Below the pieces are notes generated by a model. The model was not told the DNA's origin. It worked only from the letters and a program-made list of their open reading frames with translations, and did not search any database. The position numbers and the translations under genes were made by a program. Positions 34,870 through 38,478 of a DNA stretch of 38,478 bases are shown here, in pieces. Source of the stretch: Candidatus Babeliales bacterium. Its GTDB lineage: Bacteria > Babelota > Babeliae > Babelales > Vermiphilaceae. The stretch spans positions 1 to 38,478 of the forward strand of contig DATEAY010000081.1 of NCBI GenBank assembly GCA_035288105.1. Reading direction: 5' to 3'. Within the stretch, counting starts at the first letter, position 1. Each line of letters begins with the position of its first letter.

Positions 34870-35892
34870 ATGAAGCATACTCTTAATTTTAATGTATTGA
34901 CTATTATAAAAATAATAGTCGCGCTCGTCTTACAACACAATATTTTCTTGCAATCACATTCATTATCTAACGAACCTGCTTGTTTTTATAAAAACATTCC
35001 CGTTTTAGTCACAGGAGGATGTGGTTTTATTGGATCTCATCTTGTCGAAAAATTAGTTGAACTCGGAGCACAAGTATCAATTTTGGATGATTTAAGCTCT
35101 GGTAACGAAGCAAATATATCTGTTGTAGCTGATAAAGTTACCTTACTACGTAGCAGCATCACCGATTTTGAAACATGTCTTGCGGCAACCAAAAATAAAG
35201 AAATTATTTTTCATCTTGCCGCATTTATATCGGTGCCTGCGTCCGTTGACAATCCTTACAACTGCCATGAAACAAATGTTACAGGAACACATAACTTACT
35301 TGAAGCCGCACGAATTAACAATGTAAAACGATTTGTCTTTTCATCTACGTGCGCTATATATGGCGACTCTCAGTTGCAATGTAATGAGGAAATGAAATCA
35401 ACTCCCACATCTCCTTATGGTTTTTCAAAACTAATTGGAGAAACATATTGCAAAGAATATACAAAAGTGTTCAATATGGAAACAGTGATAATGCGCTATT
35501 TTAATGTTTATGGTCCTCGCCAAAATCCTCATGCATGCTATGCAGGTGTTATTGCAAAATTTACACATAATATGGAACATGATCTTCCTATCACTATTTT
35601 TGGTGATGGTACCCAAACACGCGACTATGTACCTGTGCATACTGTTGTTGAAGCAAATATATTTCTTGGCATGTGCGAAAAAAATCATATTCAAGGAGAA
35701 GTCTTCAATATAGCAACGGAAAGAAGTATTACTGTGCTCGAACTAGTAGATATACTCAGAAAAAAATATACTCTTTATAAAGGTAATATTATATTTATGC
35801 CTGCACGAGCAGGAGATGTAAAACATGTTGCTGCTGATTGTTCAAAATATATGAATTTATACAATCGAATGACATACGTATCAACTTATTAG
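34870..35892 (+). CDS. UDP-hexose/HexNAc 4-epimerase-like SDR with N-terminal signal/anchor
   Basis: 340 residues. AGGGAG ribosome binding site. An N-terminal extension of about 40 residues holds a hydrophobic segment (about 8-30) before the first Rossmann strand. NAD motif GGCGFIG at 49-55; catalytic SST at 158-160 and Tyr183-xxx-Lys187 in SPYGFSKLIGE; FNVYGPRQNP and FGDGTQTRDYVPV are typical of UDP-Glc/GlcNAc 4-epimerases. At the position of E. coli GalE Tyr299 (the gate that excludes N-acetyl sugars) this protein has Val320, a small residue, so UDP-GlcNAc/UDP-GalNAc is plausible. The chain stops about 17 residues after AADCSK, some 15-20 residues shorter than usual, so the last helix is missing. 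It would supply UDP-Gal or UDP-GalNAc to the GT6 enzyme (inference). Confidence 0.88.
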   Translation: MKHTLNFNVLTIIKIIVALVLQHNIFLQSHSLSNEPACFYKNIPVLVTGGCGFIGSHLVEKLVELGAQVSILDDLSSGNEANISVVADKVTLLRSSITDFETCLAATKNKEIIFHLAAFISVPASVDNPYNCHETNVTGTHNLLEAARINNVKRFVFSSTCAIYGDSQLQCNEEMKSTPTSPYGFSKLIGETYCKEYTKVFNMETVIMRYFNVYGPRQNPHACYAGVIAKFTHNMEHDLPITIFGDGTQTRDYVPVHTVVEANIFLGMCEKNHIQGEVFNIATERSITVLELVDILRKKYTLYKGNIIFMPARAGDVKHVAADCSKYMNLYNRMTYVSTY

Positions 35893-35902
35893 GATAATAC
35901 AA

Positions 35903-37126
35903 ATGACCATAACACTATTATTAGCTGCTATTTTTTTTATCAGTAATAGCCAAACTACTACTGCTATGCCTCCCAGACTTGATCAATTTGATCATATCGT
36001 TACTACAGAACCATGGCTCTTAAAAGATGAATCATCACCACATATTGATCGTAAAAAAATTATTAAAAACAATGCTCTAATGCCCGAAGCTTGGTATCTT
36101 CACCTTTATCAACTTATGAAAGATACCCATGAACTTTTTACTCTTTACAAACTTGAGTATTGGATACAAGGTGGTACATTACTTGGCACAGTTCGTCACA
36201 AAGGCATTATTCCCTGGGACGATGATATTGATATCAATCTCAAATTGGACGACAAAGAATTATTTATTTCGCTAATCCCTCTCTTAGAAACACTTGGCTA
36301 CGAAGTATCACCTGTATGGTTTGGATATAAAATTGCAGCTCATGAAGTGTTTACGTTCGGTGATAAAAAGGGAGCTCCATGCATAGACATTTTTTTCACC
36401 ATAGAAAAAGATGGAAAAGTTTACTATGACAAACATTGGATGAAAAGAGACGATGAACCAATTTATATAACAAAAGAAGAACTGTATCCCTTAAAAATTT
36501 ATTCTTTTGGTGAAACAATAACTTTAGGACCAAATAATCCCGTTCCTTATCTTAATGCATCATTTTCACCAGACTGGCCCCACTACGCCAGAATATGGAA
36601 CCATTTTTCTCACATTCAAGAAGAACGAGAACTCACTCAAGATGATATGATTGCTGCACAACCAACAGGACCTCTTCTTGATCGGGTATTGACCAATCCA
36701 ATGAATTCTATTCGTATATACGCAAGCATGGTAGGTGACTTATTCCATTATGGACACGTAACATTTCTTAAGCAAGCACGTACTTTAGGTACTCACCTTA
36801 TAGTAGGAATAATACCTGATGATGTAGCAACTACATATAAAAGACAACCAATTTTACGACAAGAAGAACGCATAAAAGTAATCTCTGGGTGTCAATATGT
36901 TAATGAAATCATTGCCAATGCACCACTTGCTATTACTAAAGATTTTATTGCACAACATAATATTGATTTTGTGGTTCATGGAGATGATTTTACACAAGAG
37001 CAACTTCAAACGTACTTCGCTGACGCAATTGCTCTTAATATCATGCGCATAACTCCCTACACAAAAGGAATCTCTACTACTCAGATCATTGAGAGAATAA
37101 AAAACAGCCTCATCGAAAAACGATGA
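35903..37126 (+). CDS. exported LicD - cytidylyltransferase fusion
   Basis: 407 residues. AGGA ribosome binding site; the start is ten bases after the epimerase stop. Signal peptide about 1-21 ending TTTA, then Met22. Residues about 60-250 are a LicD domain: IQGGTLLGTVRHKGIIPWDD (88-107) and the DDDID metal cluster at 106-110. LicD enzymes transfer phosphocholine or similar groups to sugars. Residues about 270-400 are a nucleotidyltransferase domain: IYASMVGDLFHYGHVTFLKQ with the HxGH motif at 282-285, IIPDDVATTYKRQPIL, and YTKGISTTQIIERI, the C-terminal hallmark of eukaryotic choline/ethanolamine-phosphate cytidylyltransferases. One chain thus could make CDP-choline (or CDP-ethanolamine) and transfer the phospho-alcohol. 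It needs CTP. Ends within a terminator hairpin. Confidence 0.92.
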   Translation: MTITLLLAAIFFISNSQTTTAMPPRLDQFDHIVTTEPWLLKDESSPHIDRKKIIKNNALMPEAWYLHLYQLMKDTHELFTLYKLEYWIQGGTLLGTVRHKGIIPWDDDIDINLKLDDKELFISLIPLLETLGYEVSPVWFGYKIAAHEVFTFGDKKGAPCIDIFFTIEKDGKVYYDKHWMKRDDEPIYITKEELYPLKIYSFGETITLGPNNPVPYLNASFSPDWPHYARIWNHFSHIQEERELTQDDMIAAQPTGPLLDRVLTNPMNSIRIYASMVGDLFHYGHVTFLKQARTLGTHLIVGIIPDDVATTYKRQPILRQEERIKVISGCQYVNEIIANAPLAITKDFIAQHNIDFVVHGDDFTQEQLQTYFADAIALNIMRITPYTKGISTTQIIERIKNSLIEKR

Positions 37127-37135
37127 GGCTGTTTT
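37101..37135. terminator. 15-bp perfect terminator hairpin overlapping the stop codon
   Basis: AAAACAGCCTCATCG (37101-37115) pairs with 37121-37135 around five A, ending in TTTT. The TGA stop of the LicD fusion (37124-37126) lies in the right arm. It also serves the convergent gene. Confidence 0.88.
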
Positions 37136-37153
37136 CTGCATTTCTTTATATAA

Positions 37154-38263
37154 TTAATGCTTAGAATAATATCTGAAAGTAGCTGCTGCTAAATAAATAT
37201 CTCCTGTATATTCTAAACCAACTGTTGGAGCAATACGAGTAAGAGAATATAAAGCAAATTTATGTTTTGCTATCACTGATTTATCCAAAGGAATTTTTAC
37301 CATGAGATACCTAACATCATTCAAACCACTTGGTTGAGTAACAGTGAAATTGTCTGAATCAATTGTTTGAGTAAATGTTGGAACTGGATCTGAGATATTG
37401 AAATCATCACCTGCTTTTATGTATTCAGCATTCACCCTAATACGTGCATTGCCATTTGGCACTGATTGCTGTTTAACCAAGAAATGTAATTCTAAGCTTA
37501 CTGGTTTATTTCTTTTGTAATTAGTCGGTACAGCAAACTGCACATTAATAGGAGATTGCACTAAACTGCTTTGAGACATAATCCATGCGTTAATGCTTGG
37601 AGAAGAAACTCCTGTTCCAAAAATCATACTCGGACTACTCAACAATGAGTTTGTCATCATATTTGCATTAAACACTATATTAGCAGGTGATACGCGAGTA
37701 GATTGAGCATCTCTTGCCGCAAACTTACTTGGCAGATATTCTGATGCAAAATCAATCTTACCATTGCCACATAATACTACATTTTGATTATACGTTAATT
37801 CACTGCTCAAATAGAGCATGTCTGCCGCAATTGAATCATCGCTCAAACAACGAGTAACAAGCGATACTGGCCATGATGCGAAACGAGCATTACTTTCTGT
37901 TGCAAGCAACATAGATTCATTCTCTAAACTAGCTACATATTGATGCAGATAGCACGTAACTGCATCTTTTTGTGCGCTATGTCTAAATATATTTCCATCT
38001 TTTTGAACTACGGCCATGGCTTCTTCTACAGCTTTACGAACCATTTTATCAGAAGTAAGTATTCTATTTTCTCTAATAACTGAATACAAATCTTCTAGAT
38101 AATATATTTTTTCTGTATCTTGAGCACCTTCACAAATAGCGGTTACACACTCTCTTAGTGCCGATGGAATGTAGGCAAAAGTGCCATACGATAAAGAAGG
38201 GAAAAGAAACAAAACACTAAAGAATAGTGTTTTAGAACTACGAGCAATTGTCTTGTCTTGCAT
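37154..38263 (-). CDS. secreted surface protein, member 3 of the family, without collagen repeats
   Basis: 369 residues. AAAGGAG six bases before the ATG. Signal peptide about 1-27 ending SYG. The N-terminal helical domain (about 30-115; LRECVTAICEGAQD and VRKAVEEAMAVVQKDG) resembles that of the collagen-like protein at 5438-6796 ([32 protein letters not shown]). The C-terminal ~140 residues match the heads of both collagen-like proteins: VQFAVPT, RIRVNAEY, FTQTIDSDNFTV, LTRIAP and DIYLAAATFRYY. The Gly-X-Y stalk is missing and a spacer of about 100 residues takes its place. It may be a stalkless subunit of the same surface structure. It has its own promoter at 38305-38333. Confidence 0.82.
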   Translation of the reverse strand: MQDKTIARSSKTLFFSVLFLFPSLSYGTFAYIPSALRECVTAICEGAQDTEKIYYLEDLYSVIRENRILTSDKMVRKAVEEAMAVVQKDGNIFRHSAQKDAVTCYLHQYVASLENESMLLATESNARFASWPVSLVTRCLSDDSIAADMLYLSSELTYNQNVVLCGNGKIDFASEYLPSKFAARDAQSTRVSPANIVFNANMMTNSLLSSPSMIFGTGVSSPSINAWIMSQSSLVQSPINVQFAVPTNYKRNKPVSLELHFLVKQQSVPNGNARIRVNAEYIKAGDDFNISDPVPTFTQTIDSDNFTVTQPSGLNDVRYLMVKIPLDKSVIAKHKFALYSLTRIAPTVGLEYTGDIYLAAATFRYYSKH

Positions 38264-38304
38264 TAGATCTCCTTTGAAAAAAAACTATACCATTACTATA
38301 AAAC

Positions 38305-38333
38305 ATCCTAGTCCATAAAAACTTACTAGTCAA
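38305..38333 (-). promoter_or_regulatory. promoter of the surface-protein gene
   Basis: On the minus strand TTGACT (38328-38333) and TAGGAT (38305-38310) are separated by 17 bases. The ATG is 42 bases downstream of the -10. Bases 38334-38478 beyond it hold no gene that I can see. Confidence 0.55.
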
Positions 38334-38478
38334 TTCTGTACGAACATATACAAAAATTGCAATAGTTTATACTAAATTTTTAATGTCCTCTATGTATAAC
38401 TTGAATTTTGGACAAGTCTATTTGATAACAATTACCATATTAAAATATTTTTTTAAATAAAAATAGGAAGTGTGTACA

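Overview
The window is AT-rich bacterial DNA from what looks like a host-dependent bacterium. My best guess is Candidatus Dependentiae (TM6) or a relative. This rests on the gene style: reduced housekeeping content, a very high share of proteins with Sec signal peptides, ankyrin and propeller effector-like proteins, collagen-like proteins, a PilC/GspF protein, and many glycosyltransferases of the kind shared with amoeba-associated microbes and giant viruses. It is an inference. The partial 16S rRNA gene at the left edge would settle it by a database search.

Layout. 1-1173 is the 5' three quarters of a 16S rRNA gene (minus strand) with a near-consensus promoter at 1316-1343. 1.9-6.8 kb holds a secreted protein, prfB, and a surface-protein cluster with two collagen-like proteins. 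6.9-10.9 kb has an exported glycosyltransferase, an OPT-type transporter and an exported alpha/beta hydrolase. 10.9-15.5 kb is a local duplication: two secreted beta-propeller-like paralogues, each next to the start of an EamA-type transporter gene, one of which is intact and one a remnant. 15.5-20.5 kb has an exported glycerophosphodiesterase, a HIT protein, tRNA-Leu(CAA), a MutS-like ATPase with a signal peptide, a GspF/PilC protein and a DUF167 protein. 20.7-21.3 kb has tRNA-Ser(GCU), tRNA-Arg(ACG) and tRNA-Ser(UGA), each followed by a related small hairpin. 21.4-25.4 kb has four secreted effector-like proteins: two ankyrin-type and a pair of small paralogues. 25.4-37.1 kb is a sugar island. 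37.2-38.3 kb is a third member of the surface-protein family, without collagen repeats.

The main discovery candidate is the sugar island. It encodes GDP-mannose 4,6-dehydratase, GDP-L-fucose synthase, a GT2 glycosyltransferase fused to a second domain, a stand-alone copy of that domain, a GT6-family enzyme (the ABO blood-group transferase family) with an intact DXD motif, two further glycosyltransferase-like proteins, two SAM methyltransferases, a UDP-hexose/HexNAc 4-epimerase, and a LicD transferase fused to a eukaryotic-type cytidylyltransferase. All eleven begin with a hydrophobic signal-like segment, mostly with a good ribosome binding site in front of the extended start. Housekeeping neighbours (prfB, HIT, DUF167) do not. 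These enzymes need GDP-mannose, UDP-sugars, NADPH, CTP and SAM, which are normally cytosolic, so the island reads like a toolkit built to act outside the bacterium, perhaps in the host cell, making fucosylated, GalNAc/Gal-capped or phosphocholine-type decorations. Location, substrates and products are inference.

A second pattern supports this. In several exported proteins the predicted mature chain begins with Met (often Met-Asp), as if a signal peptide had been placed in front of a complete ancestral gene including its start codon.
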